A stretch of DNA of 64,000 nt from Ruminococcaceae bacterium FB2012 (GTDB lineage: Bacteria; Bacillota; Clostridia; Oscillospirales; Ruminococcaceae), in contig FMXS01000005.1 in the NCBI GenBank assembly GCA_900104495.1, positions 186,001 through 250,000 of the forward strand, written 5' to 3'. The number at the start of each line of letters is the position of its first letter. Within the stretch, counting starts at the first letter, position 1. The notes beneath the pieces are model-generated. The model did no database searches, was not told where the DNA came from, and worked only from the letters and a program-made list of their open reading frames with translations. A program made the position numbers and the translations under genes. Shown one piece after another: positions 1 to 8,520 of the stretch.

Positions 1-490
1 TCTCGCCGCCGGCGATATACATAGCCCTGATGCGCTTCTGGAAGTCCTTGACGCCGTCAACGATCTCCTGCTTTTTGGCCTCGATATCCTTTTCTTTCTT
101 TTCGATATCGGCGGAGACACCGGCTATTTTAACGGAGAGGGTCTCGATAGAGGCCTCCAGGGCGCGGATAGTTTCCTCAACGGTGGTTATCTGCTCCTCG
201 ATAGCGGCTTGATTCTCTTCCTCTTTGTCGATATCGTCCTGAGTGGAGGAGATCTTCTCGTCCAGCTTTGCCTGCTTTTCCTCCAGCTCCTTGAGCTTCT
301 TGTTGGCTTCCTTTATATCCTTTTCGGCCTGTTTTGCCTTTTCATCCAGCTCGGCGATGACATCGTCGTAATCTGCCGAAGCCAGCTGCTCGGAAATAAA
401 GGGCTTTGTGCTCCCCGACATGACCGTGAGCACTGTCACGACTGCCGCCAGACAGGCCAGCAGCCGTTTTATCCGGCTTGTCATATTCAT
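1..490 (-). CDS. EnvC/PcsB-like murein hydrolase activator, N-terminal part (cut by window edge)
   Basis: Reading the minus strand from ATG at 490 gives 163 residues with no stop before the window edge. Residues 1-27 are a signal peptide (MNMTSRIKRLLACLAAVV...). About residues 38-150 are a charged coiled coil rich in E/K/Q heptads (for example KAKQAEKDIKEANKKLKELE), followed by the RIRAMYIAGGE motif typical of the coiled-coil half of PcsB/EnvC proteins. In that family the coiled coil binds the FtsX ectodomain and a C-terminal peptidase (M23 or CHAP) cuts or activates cutting of septal peptidoglycan; that part lies outside the window. It follows ftsX by 82 bases on the same strand. GGAGG sits 8 bases before the start. 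The type of C-terminal enzyme cannot be seen. Confidence 0.85.
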   Translation of the reverse strand, partial: MNMTSRIKRLLACLAAVVTVLTVMSGSTKPFISEQLASADYDDVIAELDEKAKQAEKDIKEANKKLKELEEKQAKLDEKISSTQDDIDKEEENQAAIEEQITTVEETIRALEASIETLSVKIAGVSADIEKKEKDIEAKKQEIVDGVKDFQKRIRAMYIAGGE

Positions 491-572
491 TTGCTGATCC
501 TCCAAAGGACACCTGCGGTGCTGTCTCTTTTTACCGCAGTCCGATTTTTACACATATAATCATAACTGTCGA

Positions 573-1478
573 TCAAACTTTAAGGTGCTTGCCCGTGCTG
601 AATGAAGTGCCCACCGCGCCTATTACTGCGCCTGCGGCGGCGTAGGCAATGGTCACGGGGATGAACAGGTCGTCAAAGGAATAGAGGTTGTTTATCCCGA
701 GGACGCTCCAGAGCTTGAAGTCGTTGTTGAAGATATTGTAGACTCCCTCGTAGGCGAACTTGGTGAGCCCCAGCGCGCCTGCGGCCGCCAGCAGACCCAC
801 GATCATTCCTTCGATGAAGAAGGGTATGCGGATGAAGCTGTTCTTGGCGCCCACATACTTCATTATGTTGATCTCCTTGCGCCTTGCGAAAACGCTGGCT
901 CTCGTGGTGTTGGAGATGATTATCAGGCATACGATGATAAGCGCTGCGACTATCGCTCCCGAGATGATGCTCAGGATACGTCTGATGCTTATCAGCACAT
1001 CGGTGAACTCCGTTGGCGAACGGGTGGATTCCACGTTCGGGAATGTGCTTATCTGCGTGGTGGTAAGGGACATTTCCTTGATGTTATGCACCGTGATGCG
1101 GAAGGTGTCGGGAAGGAAATTGTCGTCGGCGTAGCGGAACAGGTCCTGCTCCTCCTTGGACATATCCTTTACCATGCTCTCCCAGGCCTGTTCCTTGGAA
1201 TAGAACTCGATAGTGTTGATATTCGGCAGGGAAGCGAGGTTGTTTTTCAGTTCGGCGATCTGCTCCTCGGTGGAGCCGTCCTTGATCTGCACCACCAGCT
1301 CGCTCTTATCCTCGATGCCGCCGATGATGCGGTTGATATTGATAGCCAGCAGTACCGAGATGCCGACCATTAAAAGCGACACCAGCATGATACAGAAGCT
1401 GGCGAAGCTCATCATCCTGTTTTTCCATATGCCCTTGAAGCCCTGGTGGACCAGGTACCTCATACTACTTAGTCTCAT
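573..1478 (-). CDS. ftsX: Cell division permease-like protein FtsX
   Basis: This 301-residue protein has the FtsX plan. A short cytoplasmic N-terminus is followed by a first membrane segment near residues 24-46, then an extracellular domain of about 140 residues that includes the SKEQAWESMVKDMSKE region. Three more membrane segments lie near 188-212, 225-250 and 270-292. In Gram-positive bacteria FtsEX couples ATP hydrolysis by FtsE to activation of an extracellular peptidoglycan hydrolase through the ectodomain. The start overlaps the end of ftsE by 14 bases, indicating translational coupling, and the likely partner hydrolase activator follows directly. No odd residues are seen. Confidence 0.96.
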   Translation of the reverse strand: MRLSSMRYLVHQGFKGIWKNRMMSFASFCIMLVSLLMVGISVLLAININRIIGGIEDKSELVVQIKDGSTEEQIAELKNNLASLPNINTIEFYSKEQAWESMVKDMSKEEQDLFRYADDNFLPDTFRITVHNIKEMSLTTTQISTFPNVESTRSPTEFTDVLISIRRILSIISGAIVAALIIVCLIIISNTTRASVFARRKEINIMKYVGAKNSFIRIPFFIEGMIVGLLAAAGALGLTKFAYEGVYNIFNNDFKLWSVLGINNLYSFDDLFIPVTIAYAAAGAVIGAVGTSFSTGKHLKV

Positions 1479-2151
1479 GGGTACCTCCTATGACTTCATC
1501 GAAGGCAATGGAGCCTTTGTTGATATTGATTATGCGTCCGCCGAAGTAGCGCACCAGCTCATGCTCGTGAGTTACCATAAGTATAGTGGTCCCGCACTCG
1601 TTGATGCCCTTTAAAAGTCCCACTATCTCGTAGGACAGAGCCGGGTCGATATTTCCCGTAGGCTCGTCGGCGATTATCAGCTTGGGGTCGTTTACCAATG
1701 CTCTTGCCAGGGCGACTCTCTGCTGTTCGCCGCCGGAAAGCTCGGTGGGATAGCTCTTTGTCTTGTCTGCCAGCCCCACCAGGTTGATAACATAGGGAAC
1801 GCGGCTGCGTATATACTTCGCGGGAGCGTCGATAACTCTCAGCACGAAGGCTACATTTTCATACACGGTCATGGTGGGTATCAGTCTGAAATCCTGGAAC
1901 ACCACGCCGATAGTCCGTCTCAGCGCCGGGACCTTGCCTCTTCTGAGCTTGCGGAGGTTGAAGCCGTTGACTATGACCTCGCCGGAGGTGGCGTCGATCT
2001 CCTTGAGCACCAGCTTGATAAGTGTTGATTTGCCTGCGCCCGAGGGGCCTACCACGAAAGCAAAGTCACCGTCGTTGATCTTCAGGTTGACTTTGTTCAG
2101 CGCGTCAACGCCGCTGGAATAGGTCACGGACACGTCCTTGAATTCTACCAA
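1465..2151 (-). CDS. ftsE: Cell division ATP-binding protein FtsE
   Basis: The 228-residue ABC ATPase has Walker A GPSGAGKST at residues 35-43, the signature LSGGEQQRVALARAL near 138-152, and Walker B LIIADEPTG. This is the usual FtsE length and the gene directly precedes ftsX. The start is TTG: the preceding AAGGAAGGTG ribosome site is spaced about 8 bases from it and no in-frame ATG lies upstream. It is the cytoplasmic motor of the FtsEX complex at the septum. No strong promoter was found in the 129 bases between the upstream regulator gene and this start, so some read-through past the weak hairpin there is possible. Confidence 0.97.
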   Translation of the reverse strand: MVEFKDVSVTYSSGVDALNKVNLKINDGDFAFVVGPSGAGKSTLIKLVLKEIDATSGEVIVNGFNLRKLRRGKVPALRRTIGVVFQDFRLIPTMTVYENVAFVLRVIDAPAKYIRSRVPYVINLVGLADKTKSYPTELSGGEQQRVALARALVNDPKLIIADEPTGNIDPALSYEIVGLLKGINECGTTILMVTHEHELVRYFGGRIININKGSIAFDEVIGGTHETK

Positions 2152-2226
2152 GAATGATACACCTTCCTTAGAAACAGAGGTTAAAGTCAGAGGCCGGAGT
2201 CAGAGGCGGCTGCCGGATGACGGCGG

Positions 2227-2256
2227 TAAAATAGGCCGGGCTCTTACCCCCGACCT
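2227..2256 (-). terminator. Weak hairpin between the PucR-type gene and ftsE
   Basis: On the minus strand AGGTCGGG pairs with CCCGGCCT (2233-2240 with 2249-2256, one G-U pair) and is followed by TATTTTACC. The stem is good but the T tract is short, so it may terminate only partly and let transcription enter ftsE. Confidence 0.45.
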
Positions 2257-2280
2257 ACATTTGTTTTTCTGACTTCCGGA

Positions 2281-3366
2281 TCAGAACTTCACCGGATTGG
2301 CTGACAGGTATTTCTTTACCATAAGAGCGATCTTGAACACGATAGCGTGATCGAACTCTCTCAGGTCAAGGCCTGTGAGCTTCTTTATCTTTTCGAGCCT
2401 GTAGACCAGTGTGTTTCTGTGTACGAAGAGCTTTCTCGAAGTCTCGGAAACATTCAGGTTGTTCTCGAAGAACTTCTGTATGGTGAAAAGCGTCTCGTGG
2501 TCGAGCGACTCGATGGAACCCTTCTTGAAGACCTCTTTCAAGAAGGTCTCGCACAGGGTAGTGGGCAGATGATAGATAAGTCTTGCAATGCCGAGATTAT
2601 CGTAGGAAACGATGACCTTGTCGGTATCGAACACCTTGCCGACTTCAAGGGCCATCTGAGCTTCCTTGAAGGATCTTGCCAGATCTCTTACGCCCTCGAC
2701 CACCGTACCGATGCCGACGTTTACTCTCGTATAGAACTCGCCGCTGAGAGTATCGCTGATAGAGCGGGCCAGCTTTTCGAGGTCCTTGGGCTCAACTCCG
2801 GGAGAAACTTCCTTCACCAGCACGATATCGCTCTCGGTGATATTGAACACAAAGTCCTTATTCTTATCGGGGAAGAGGTTCTGGATAACGTCGAAAGCGG
2901 AAACGTCGTTGGAAGTGATGATCCTGATAAGCAGTGCGACGCGGGTGGTATCCGAGCTGAAATGCAGCTCTCTCGCCTTGACGTGGATATCGCCGGGGAG
3001 GACGTTATCCAGCACAACGTTCTTGATGAAGTTGTTGCGGTCGTACTTCTCGTCGTAATACTGCTTGATGCTTGACAGCGTGATAGCAAGGATGCTGGCG
3101 TACTTTGCCGCGACCTCGTCGGTGCCCTCTACGAACACTGCGTATTCCGGTTTCATCATCGAGCCGAAGGGCTTGTAGGTATAGCCGTCGCGCACGAAGA
3201 TGTCATGGGTATCGCTGAGGTCCAGCGAGACATACTCGTTGGTGGTGCCCACCTGTGCCAGTTCGGAGCAGGCGATGATGGTCGCCGTCTCGTCGATGAC
3301 GCCTATGGTGCAGTCGATGGTATCTCTCATCTGATGGACTACGCTCTGGAATAATCTGTTTGACAT
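2281..3366 (-). CDS. PucR/CdaR-family transcriptional regulator
   Basis: The 361-residue protein ends in a PucR-type helix-turn-helix (HTH_30). The region 298-350 carries FFENNLNVSETSRKLFVHRN and then TLVYRLEKIKKLTGLDLREF, the pattern shared by CdaR, PucR and related activators. The middle (about 110-270) resembles the degenerate GGDEF-like domain of the CdaR family. The N-terminal 100 residues look like a small sensor domain and contain no recognised ligand motif. It has its own consensus promoter and lies upstream of ftsEX on the same strand. Known members respond to purines, sugar diacids or amino acids; the ligand here is unknown, and a link to cell division is only positional. Confidence 0.85.
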   Translation of the reverse strand: MSNRLFQSVVHQMRDTIDCTIGVIDETATIIACSELAQVGTTNEYVSLDLSDTHDIFVRDGYTYKPFGSMMKPEYAVFVEGTDEVAAKYASILAITLSSIKQYYDEKYDRNNFIKNVVLDNVLPGDIHVKARELHFSSDTTRVALLIRIITSNDVSAFDVIQNLFPDKNKDFVFNITESDIVLVKEVSPGVEPKDLEKLARSISDTLSGEFYTRVNVGIGTVVEGVRDLARSFKEAQMALEVGKVFDTDKVIVSYDNLGIARLIYHLPTTLCETFLKEVFKKGSIESLDHETLFTIQKFFENNLNVSETSRKLFVHRNTLVYRLEKIKKLTGLDLREFDHAIVFKIALMVKKYLSANPVKF

Positions 3367-3429
3367 AATTTTTTCCCCTCTACTTGCAAAATTTCAGACC
3401 GATCTCGGGTACAAGTCTCTACAGAATAC

Positions 3430-3458
3430 ATTATACCAAAAAACGATAGATTTTGCAA
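3430..3458 (-). promoter_or_regulatory. Sigma-A promoter for the PucR-type gene
   Basis: On the minus strand TTGCAA (3453-3458) and TATAAT (3430-3435) are separated by 17 bases. The expected transcript starts near 3423, leaving a leader of about 57 bases. Confidence 0.8.
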
Positions 3459-3516
3459 GGGGTTTATAGTAAAAATGTTCAAAAAAGTTTTTTTGGCTAA
3501 AAAACTGCTTTGAAAA

Positions 3517-3586
3517 CCCCTGAACTTATTACAAATTGTAACATATTAGCCCCGGTTATTTGTTAACAAATTGTGAAATTCAGGGG
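3517..3586. other. Cluster of small palindromes in the 3367-3849 gene-free stretch
   Basis: The 483-base gap holds the promoter above, a terminator at its left end, and this AT-rich cluster. CCCCTGAA (3517-3524) and TTCAGGGG (3579-3586) are inverted copies. Between them lie TTACAA-A-TTGTAA (3529-3541) and TTGTTAACAA (3560-3569). They sit 60-130 bases upstream of the PucR-type promoter and could be operators. Nothing else coding or structured was seen between 3590 and 3810. Confidence 0.35.
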
Positions 3587-3811
3587 AAAATCGGGGCGCA
3601 GACGGGTAAGTTTGTCATCAAATGCGGTTATTACGTTACTTTTCTGTAATTTTTAAATTTTTTATGAACTGCGGTGTCAAGTCCGTTTTTTCAGACTGAA
3701 AGGAGCGGAATTTTTGTTTTGGCACTGTATTCTTATAGATTTGGCTCTGTTCTTCGTCATTTTTTATAATAAATATTTCACAAATTTTCCAAATACTCAA
3801 AAGGCTTTGCT

Positions 3812-3845
3812 GAACAAAATATCCGTCCCGCAGAGGGACGGATAT
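3812..3845 (-). terminator. Rho-independent terminator of the flavodoxin operon
   Basis: A perfect 11-bp stem (ATATCCGTCCC at 3819-3829 with its complement at 3835-3845) with a 5-base loop is followed on the minus strand by TTTTGTT. It lies 5 bases past the flavodoxin stop. Confidence 0.9.
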
Positions 3846-3849
3846 GCTG

Positions 3850-4323
3850 TCATTCTTTAACTATGCCCTTGACCCATTCTGTCACGTCCTCGCCGGACTT
3901 GAAGACCTTCGCCGCGATGATGCGGCAGTCCCCCTTGACGTAGGGCCGGAGCTTGCCCACGGTCTTGCCGATGTCGCTTCCGCCGGAGGTGGCGAACAGG
4001 GCGATGCGCTTGCCCGTCCAGTCGTACTTCTCCATAAAGCTGTTGATGATGTTGGGCGCCCCGTAGTACCAGATCGGGAAGCCCACGAACACGGTGGTGT
4101 AGCTCTCAAAGCCCTCCACGCTGCCCACGGTGGGGATGTCCTTCTTGCCGATCTTTTCCTTGTTGCAGCGGGACAGGGGATTTTTCCAGTTGATGTCGGC
4201 CTTGGTGTAAGGCACCTCGGGGCGTATCTCAAAGACGTCGCTCCCGGAAGCCTCCGCGACCTTAGCCGCCAGCGCCGCCGTATTCCCCTCGGCGGAGAAA
4301 TAAACTGTAAGATTTTTGCTCAT
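3850..4323 (-). CDS. Flavodoxin-family protein
   Basis: This 157-residue FMN-binding electron carrier has the flavodoxin phosphate loop at the N-terminus: FSAEGNT at residues 9-15 after a hydrophobic beta strand (LTVYF). FVGFPIWYYGAPNI near residues 78-91 is the aromatic loop that stacks on the isoalloxazine ring in this subfamily (flavodoxin_4). FATSGGSDIG near 110-119 is the second flavin loop. It is the last gene of a minus-strand run that starts with the O-antigen-ligase-like gene and ends at a strong terminator. The start has AAGGAG 9 bases upstream. Its redox partner is not visible nearby. Confidence 0.9.
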   Translation of the reverse strand: MSKNLTVYFSAEGNTAALAAKVAEASGSDVFEIRPEVPYTKADINWKNPLSRCNKEKIGKKDIPTVGSVEGFESYTTVFVGFPIWYYGAPNIINSFMEKYDWTGKRIALFATSGGSDIGKTVGKLRPYVKGDCRIIAAKVFKSGEDVTEWVKGIVKE

Positions 4324-4380
4324 AGCAATATCACTCCTTATTAATAATTGTAATTATCAGCTATCCGTTAACTGAGCGTA

Positions 4381-4725
4381 TCAGTACCGCAGTTCTCCGC
4401 TGACTTCGGTGCCGAAGTTGAGGTAGAGAGAGCGGTCGATGAAGAGGTAGACCCAGGTCCCCAGCAGGGCCAGGCTCAGCAGTGTCGAGAGCCAGTAGAG
4501 GAAGTTGTAAAGCCCCCTGCCGATTATCGGCTTTGAGCCCCGGGGATGTATCAGCTGGCTGAAAAACGTGGAGAACCAGTAGGACACGATGAACAGCGGC
4601 ACGAAGGTCAGCACTCCCTGGTCGTAGGAGATCTTCTGCACGAAGGCCCGATAGGTGAAATACCCGGCGGCGGCGTCCGCTGCCAGCATAAGGATATAGC
4701 AGACCGCCGCAAGCGTCTTGCGCAT
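4381..4725 (-). CDS. Small integral membrane protein, unknown function
   Basis: The 114-residue protein has three hydrophobic segments near residues 4-26, 39-58 and 75-97 and no recognised domain. The short loop HPRGSKPIIGRG separates segments 2 and 3. GGAGGAGG lies 6 bases before the ATG. It stands 25 bases after a zinc-ribbon gene and 57 bases before flavodoxin, all on the same strand, so it is probably co-transcribed with them. I do not recognise a family; the size and topology do not point to a function. Confidence 0.75.
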   Translation of the reverse strand: MRKTLAAVCYILMLAADAAAGYFTYRAFVQKISYDQGVLTFVPLFIVSYWFSTFFSQLIHPRGSKPIIGRGLYNFLYWLSTLLSLALLGTWVYLFIDRSLYLNFGTEVSGELRY

Positions 4726-4750
4726 ACATCTCCTCCTCCGATCTTTGTTC

Positions 4751-5020
4751 TCACACCTCCGGGAGCCAGCGCTTTTCGGGGGCGGGACAGCCGGCGTCGG
4801 GCTTCAGTGCCCGCAGCTCGGCATAGCATCCGCATTCAAGGCAGACGGCGTTTATCAGCCTGCCGCAGCTGCTGCACTGCTCCAGCCTGCGCCGATAGGT
4901 CTCCTCGTCCACACGTTTGTCCTCCGGGACCTTTTTGATATAGTCTTCAAGGCTCCGGGCGTATTCGTCGCCCTCAAGCTCCGCCAGAAGACAGCGCAGA
5001 CAGGGCTTCTGCCCCTCCAC
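4751..5020 (-). CDS. DUF6171-type cysteine-rich zinc-ribbon-like protein
   Basis: The 89-residue protein is rich in paired cysteines: CLRC at residues 7-10, CSSC at about 49-52 and CLEC/CGC at about 59-64. Two zinc-binding knuckles are therefore likely. The middle (LEDYIKKVPEDKRVDEETY) is a charged helix. The pattern matches the short DUF6171 family, which is common in clostridia and has no assigned role. Its start lies 3 bases after the stop of the O-antigen-ligase-like gene, so the two are surely co-transcribed. It may be a small metal-binding accessory; that is a guess. Confidence 0.75.
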   Translation of the reverse strand: MEGQKPCLRCLLAELEGDEYARSLEDYIKKVPEDKRVDEETYRRRLEQCSSCGRLINAVCLECGCYAELRALKPDAGCPAPEKRWLPEV

Positions 5021-5023
5021 GGC

Positions 5024-6559
5024 TCAGTCTTTCGCCGGAGCGGCCTTTTTCTTCTTCACGGCGCCGTAGCTCCAGGCGAGGCCGGCGAAGATAAAGAAGA
5101 AGGGAGAGCTCTCCAGGGAGCTGATGTTGAAGAAGGCCTGTACCGAGTAAGCGAACACCGCAGCCATAACGGCGGCAGCCGCCCAGTTCGCCTCACCTTT
5201 GATGAAGGAGATCATAGCCTTGACAGCCTTGATAAGCGTCACCAGCAGGAAGAGGACGTACAGCGCTGCGGTGATGACACCGCGCTGCATAAGCGTGTCG
5301 ATGTATTCGTTATAGGTGCGGTCGATGGTGGCACCGTAACCGGCTGCGGTCTCCCAGTTGTCGGGGCCTACGCCCAGCAGGGGAGTCTGCTCGGTGATGA
5401 AGATGCCGTCGTCCCAGAGGTAGGGATATACCCAAGTGTCCTGATCCTCCTTTTCGAGCAGCATCAGCATTCTGATAGAGTCGGTGCGGATGACTTCCTC
5501 GTCGTAGAAGGTCTTGTAGCCGTCGCTCTCGGGGTAGGAGGACATCTGCGCGGCTATGCAGCCGCCCACGGCACCTCCTGCCAGCAGCAGGACGCAAAGC
5601 GCCGACGCGACAGCGGCTGCTGCTCCGGGACGGAGCTTCTTGTCTGCGGTATTGTCGTGCTCCTCCGGCTCCTTATTGCCCTTGACGGCGTAGATCACGG
5701 CTATAACAATGATGAAGAATGCCGCGCAGCCGATGCCTATCAGCCCGGTGACGGTCCTGGTCATCTGAGCGGCGGCGGCCATAAGGATGCAGGCTCCGCC
5801 GTAAAGGAGCTTATGGGGCAGCTTCCCGGAGAACACGGCTCCCGCGAAGCTCGCGGCGAAGGCCACCGTCAGCAGGGCAGCCAGGGCGTGAGGAGTCATG
5901 GCAAGGCCGTTGGCCGCCGGGACCTTATAACCCGCAGTAAAGGATGTGTTCAGACTGGCGAACCAGTTGGGGAGTATATCCGAGAATGTGGGGATGACCT
6001 GAAGGATGCCGATAACGGCGTTCACGGCGCCGATAGCAGTGACTGCGGCGCAGAGCCGTTTTCTCCAGCCGTCCCCGACGACAGTGAAGGCTGCCGCGAA
6101 AAAGCCGTAATAGCCCACCAGGGTAAGCATACCCTCGCCGCGGTCCAGGTAGCCTGTCATGGAGCAGACCAGGTTCTCCGCCGCCAGGGCAGAGATAAAG
6201 GACATTACCGTCACGCCCGCCAGCAGCAGCAAGGCCTTGTTGTCGGCAAGGGAGAACTGTTTTTTCATCCTGCCGATGAGGAATATGCTCAGTCCCAGGA
6301 GACCGAATCCCAGCATTACCACGCCCGCCCAGTAGATGACCTTGTCGCTGAGGTAATGGGGGAAGTCCATGCCTCCGATGTTTTCGTTATAGTCTACAAC
6401 GTTCTTTGTAAGATAATAAGGTATTGCCGCCAGTTCAATGAATATCATGGCGACGATGCAGTACATAGCGCAGAGCTTCTTGGTGCCCTCATCGGTCAGA
6501 TTGATGATAAAGTCCGACTTTTCGCTTGTGCCGAACAAATGCTTTCGGTTGTTATCCAT
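5024..6559 (-). CDS. O-antigen ligase/polymerase-like (Wzy_C) membrane protein
   Basis: The 511-residue polytopic protein has about 11-12 hydrophobic segments spread over its length. A large external loop near residues 340-420 contains LLGVGPDNWETAAGYG and TYNEYIDTLMQRG. These match the Wzy_C/WaaL signature G-x-G-x-x-x-(F/W) followed by (H/Y)NEY. Such proteins polymerise or ligate lipid-linked glycans at the outer face of the membrane. A central cytoplasmic loop (KGNKEPEEHDNTADKK) splits the two membrane halves. No glycosyltransferases are adjacent, so the glycan is unknown. GAGGTG precedes the ATG. A terminator upstream separates it from rny. Confidence 0.85.
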   Translation of the reverse strand: MDNNRKHLFGTSEKSDFIINLTDEGTKKLCAMYCIVAMIFIELAAIPYYLTKNVVDYNENIGGMDFPHYLSDKVIYWAGVVMLGFGLLGLSIFLIGRMKKQFSLADNKALLLLAGVTVMSFISALAAENLVCSMTGYLDRGEGMLTLVGYYGFFAAAFTVVGDGWRKRLCAAVTAIGAVNAVIGILQVIPTFSDILPNWFASLNTSFTAGYKVPAANGLAMTPHALAALLTVAFAASFAGAVFSGKLPHKLLYGGACILMAAAAQMTRTVTGLIGIGCAAFFIIVIAVIYAVKGNKEPEEHDNTADKKLRPGAAAAVASALCVLLLAGGAVGGCIAAQMSSYPESDGYKTFYDEEVIRTDSIRMLMLLEKEDQDTWVYPYLWDDGIFITEQTPLLGVGPDNWETAAGYGATIDRTYNEYIDTLMQRGVITAALYVLFLLVTLIKAVKAMISFIKGEANWAAAAVMAAVFAYSVQAFFNISSLESSPFFFIFAGLAWSYGAVKKKKAAPAKD

Positions 6560-6571
6560 AAATACACCTCG

Positions 6572-6592
6572 TTAACGATGCATGATCGTTAA
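6572..6592. repeat. Inverted repeat in the leader of the O-antigen-ligase-like gene
   Basis: TTAACGAT (6572-6579) and ATCGTTAA (6585-6592) are perfect inverted copies around GCATG. They lie 13 bases upstream of the ATG at 6559 and just before its ribosome site, so the element may be an operator or a small leader hairpin. No clear -10/-35 pair was found beside it. Confidence 0.4.
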
Positions 6593-6609
6593 AGTTAAAA
6601 TATTACGTC

Positions 6610-6643
6610 AAAGAAAAAGCGAAGCGCACAAAGACGCTTCGCT
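6610..6643 (-). terminator. Rho-independent terminator of rny
   Basis: AGCGAAGCG (6618-6626) pairs perfectly with CGCTTCGCT (6635-6643). On the minus strand the stem is followed by TTTTCTTT. It lies 28 bases past the rny stop. Confidence 0.9.
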
Positions 6644-6670
6644 TAGCTCACGAATGGTTTTCCGTCATAC

Positions 6671-8236
6671 TTACTTAGCGTATTCAACGGCGCGGCTCTC
6701 CCGGATAAGGTTCACCTTTATCTGTCCGGGATAGTCCATTTCATCTTCAATTCTCTTTGCGATCTCTCTTGCCACGAGGACCATCTTCTCGTCGTTGATC
6801 TTTTCGGGCTGTACCATTATGCGCACTTCGCGTCCTGCCTGGATAGCGAAGGACTTTTCGACGCCCTCATAGGATGTGCAGATCTCTTCGAGTTTCTGGA
6901 GCCTCTTGATATAGTTCTCATAGTTCTCGCTTCTTGCTCCGGGCCTAGCGGCGGAGATAGCGTCGGCCGCCTGTACCAGCGCGGCTACCACCGTTCTGGT
7001 CTCAACGTCGCCGTGATGCGCTTCTATCGCGTGGAGCACGTCGGGGCTTTCCTTGTACTTCTTGCAGACGTCAACGCCTATCTGCACATGGCTGCCCTCG
7101 ATCTCATAGCTGAGGGCCTTGCCGATATCGTGCAGCAGACCCGCACGTCTTGCAAGGCTGGGGTCGATGCCCAGCTCGGAAGCCATCATTCCCGCGAGAT
7201 GGGATACCTCGATCGAATGGTCGAGGACATTCTGTCTGTAACTGGTCCTGTAGCGGAGCCTTCCGAGCAGCTTCACAAGCTCGTGGTTGAGCCCGTGGAT
7301 ATTGCACTCAAGCACTGCTCTTTCGCCCTCCTGCTTGATCTTGTACTCGACCTCGCGTCTGGCCTTGTCCACCATTTCCTCAATGCGGGTGGGGTGGATA
7401 CGTCCGTCCTGGATGAGCTTTTCGAGGGCGATCCTTGCCACTTCTCTTCTCACCTGGTCAAAGCACGAAAGGGTTATTGCTTCGGGGGTGTCGTCGATGA
7501 TAAGGTCAACGCCCGTAAGCGTCTCGATAGTGCGGATATTTCTTCCCTCACGTCCGATGATCCTGCCCTTCATCTCGTCATTGGGCAGCGGCACGACGGA
7601 GACCGCAGCCTCGGAGACCTGATCGGCGGCACATCTTGCGATAGCCAGCGAGATATACTGTCTTGCCTTGGCGTCGCACTCCTCCTTGATCTGTGCCTCG
7701 TAAGCGGCCACCTTCACGGCCTTGTCGTGAACGAGCTCGCCCTCGAGGTTCGAGAGCAGATACTCCTTGGCCTGCTCCTTGCTGAACTCACTGATCTTCT
7801 CCAGCATATCCAGCTGGGAGTTCTTGATCCTCTCGGCCTCAGCGACCTTTTCGTCGGCTGCCTTGAGCTTTGCCTGGAGAGCTTCTTCCTTTTTCTCGAG
7901 GTTATCGAGCTTCTTGTCGATAGATTCTTCCTTCTGGTTGATCCTGCGTTCCTGACGGGAGACCTCGATGCGTCTTTCCTTCAGCTCTTTTTCCGTTTCC
8001 TGGCGGGACTTATGTATTTCGTCCTTCGCCTCAACGAGAGCTTCCTTCTTCAAGGTCTCGGCGTTCTTTTTAGCGTCCTCAACGATCCTTTCGGCTTCCT
8101 TCTCAGCGGAACCGATAGCTGCCTCGGCAGTTTTCTGTCTGTCCGCCATGCCCTTTTTGTAGAACACGAAGCCGCCCACGAAAGCACCAACGACAAGAGT
8201 TGCTAATGCGATAGCAATAGCCAATCCTACATTCAT
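6671..8236 (-). CDS. rny: Ribonuclease Y
   Basis: Membrane-anchored endoribonuclease that starts mRNA decay. With ATG at 8236 the protein has 521 residues, the normal RNase Y length. An N-terminal membrane helix (residues 3-26) is followed by a long charged coiled coil (about 30-200). The KH domain carries GRIIGREGRNIRTIE. The HD domain carries LLHDIGKAL near residue 367, whose His-Asp pair binds the catalytic metal. An open frame extends upstream to 8473, but AAGGAGG lies 11 bases before 8236 and the extension has no family similarity, so the shorter start is preferred. It has its own promoter and terminator, with a leader of about 178 bases. Confidence 0.97.
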   Translation of the reverse strand: MNVGLAIAIALATLVVGAFVGGFVFYKKGMADRQKTAEAAIGSAEKEAERIVEDAKKNAETLKKEALVEAKDEIHKSRQETEKELKERRIEVSRQERRINQKEESIDKKLDNLEKKEEALQAKLKAADEKVAEAERIKNSQLDMLEKISEFSKEQAKEYLLSNLEGELVHDKAVKVAAYEAQIKEECDAKARQYISLAIARCAADQVSEAAVSVVPLPNDEMKGRIIGREGRNIRTIETLTGVDLIIDDTPEAITLSCFDQVRREVARIALEKLIQDGRIHPTRIEEMVDKARREVEYKIKQEGERAVLECNIHGLNHELVKLLGRLRYRTSYRQNVLDHSIEVSHLAGMMASELGIDPSLARRAGLLHDIGKALSYEIEGSHVQIGVDVCKKYKESPDVLHAIEAHHGDVETRTVVAALVQAADAISAARPGARSENYENYIKRLQKLEEICTSYEGVEKSFAIQAGREVRIMVQPEKINDEKMVLVAREIAKRIEDEMDYPGQIKVNLIRESRAVEYAK

Positions 8237-8420
8237 AGTGTAGTTTTCCTCCTTCTCGTTTGTGTGCCTGTATGCTTCTCTGTCACCGAAACACACAGAC
8301 ATCATATTAAATTGTAAAGATACTGATAAGCAAATATATTCTATATTCAAGCTCTGCGGCTGTAAATGTCCAAAAAAGCGTACCGCAAAGGCTATATATA
8401 AAAACATAATGCATATTATT

Positions 8421-8449
8421 ATTGTATAACAAACCGAACGGATTGTCAA
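8421..8449 (-). promoter_or_regulatory. Sigma-A promoter of rny
   Basis: TTGACA (8444-8449) and TACAAT (8421-8426) on the minus strand are separated by exactly 17 bases. The start site near 8414 gives a leader of about 178 bases before the rny ATG. No riboswitch-like structure was recognised in that leader. Confidence 0.85.
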
Positions 8450-8520
8450 GAGCAAAATCCACATTTTTAACAAAATATGCTGAAAATTAACATTTGCGTG
8501 TGCGGGAGCAGATTCTCACC

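Noticed and set aside
4718..6592. Long plus-strand open frame opposite the O-antigen-ligase-like gene
   Set aside because: Composition is Arg/Gly/His-rich without domains; the minus strand carries the recognisable protein with ribosome site.
8237..8473. N-terminal extension of rny by 79 residues
   Set aside because: The extension has no family similarity, covers most of the promoter-leader region, and a strong AAGGAGG site precedes the internal ATG at 8236.
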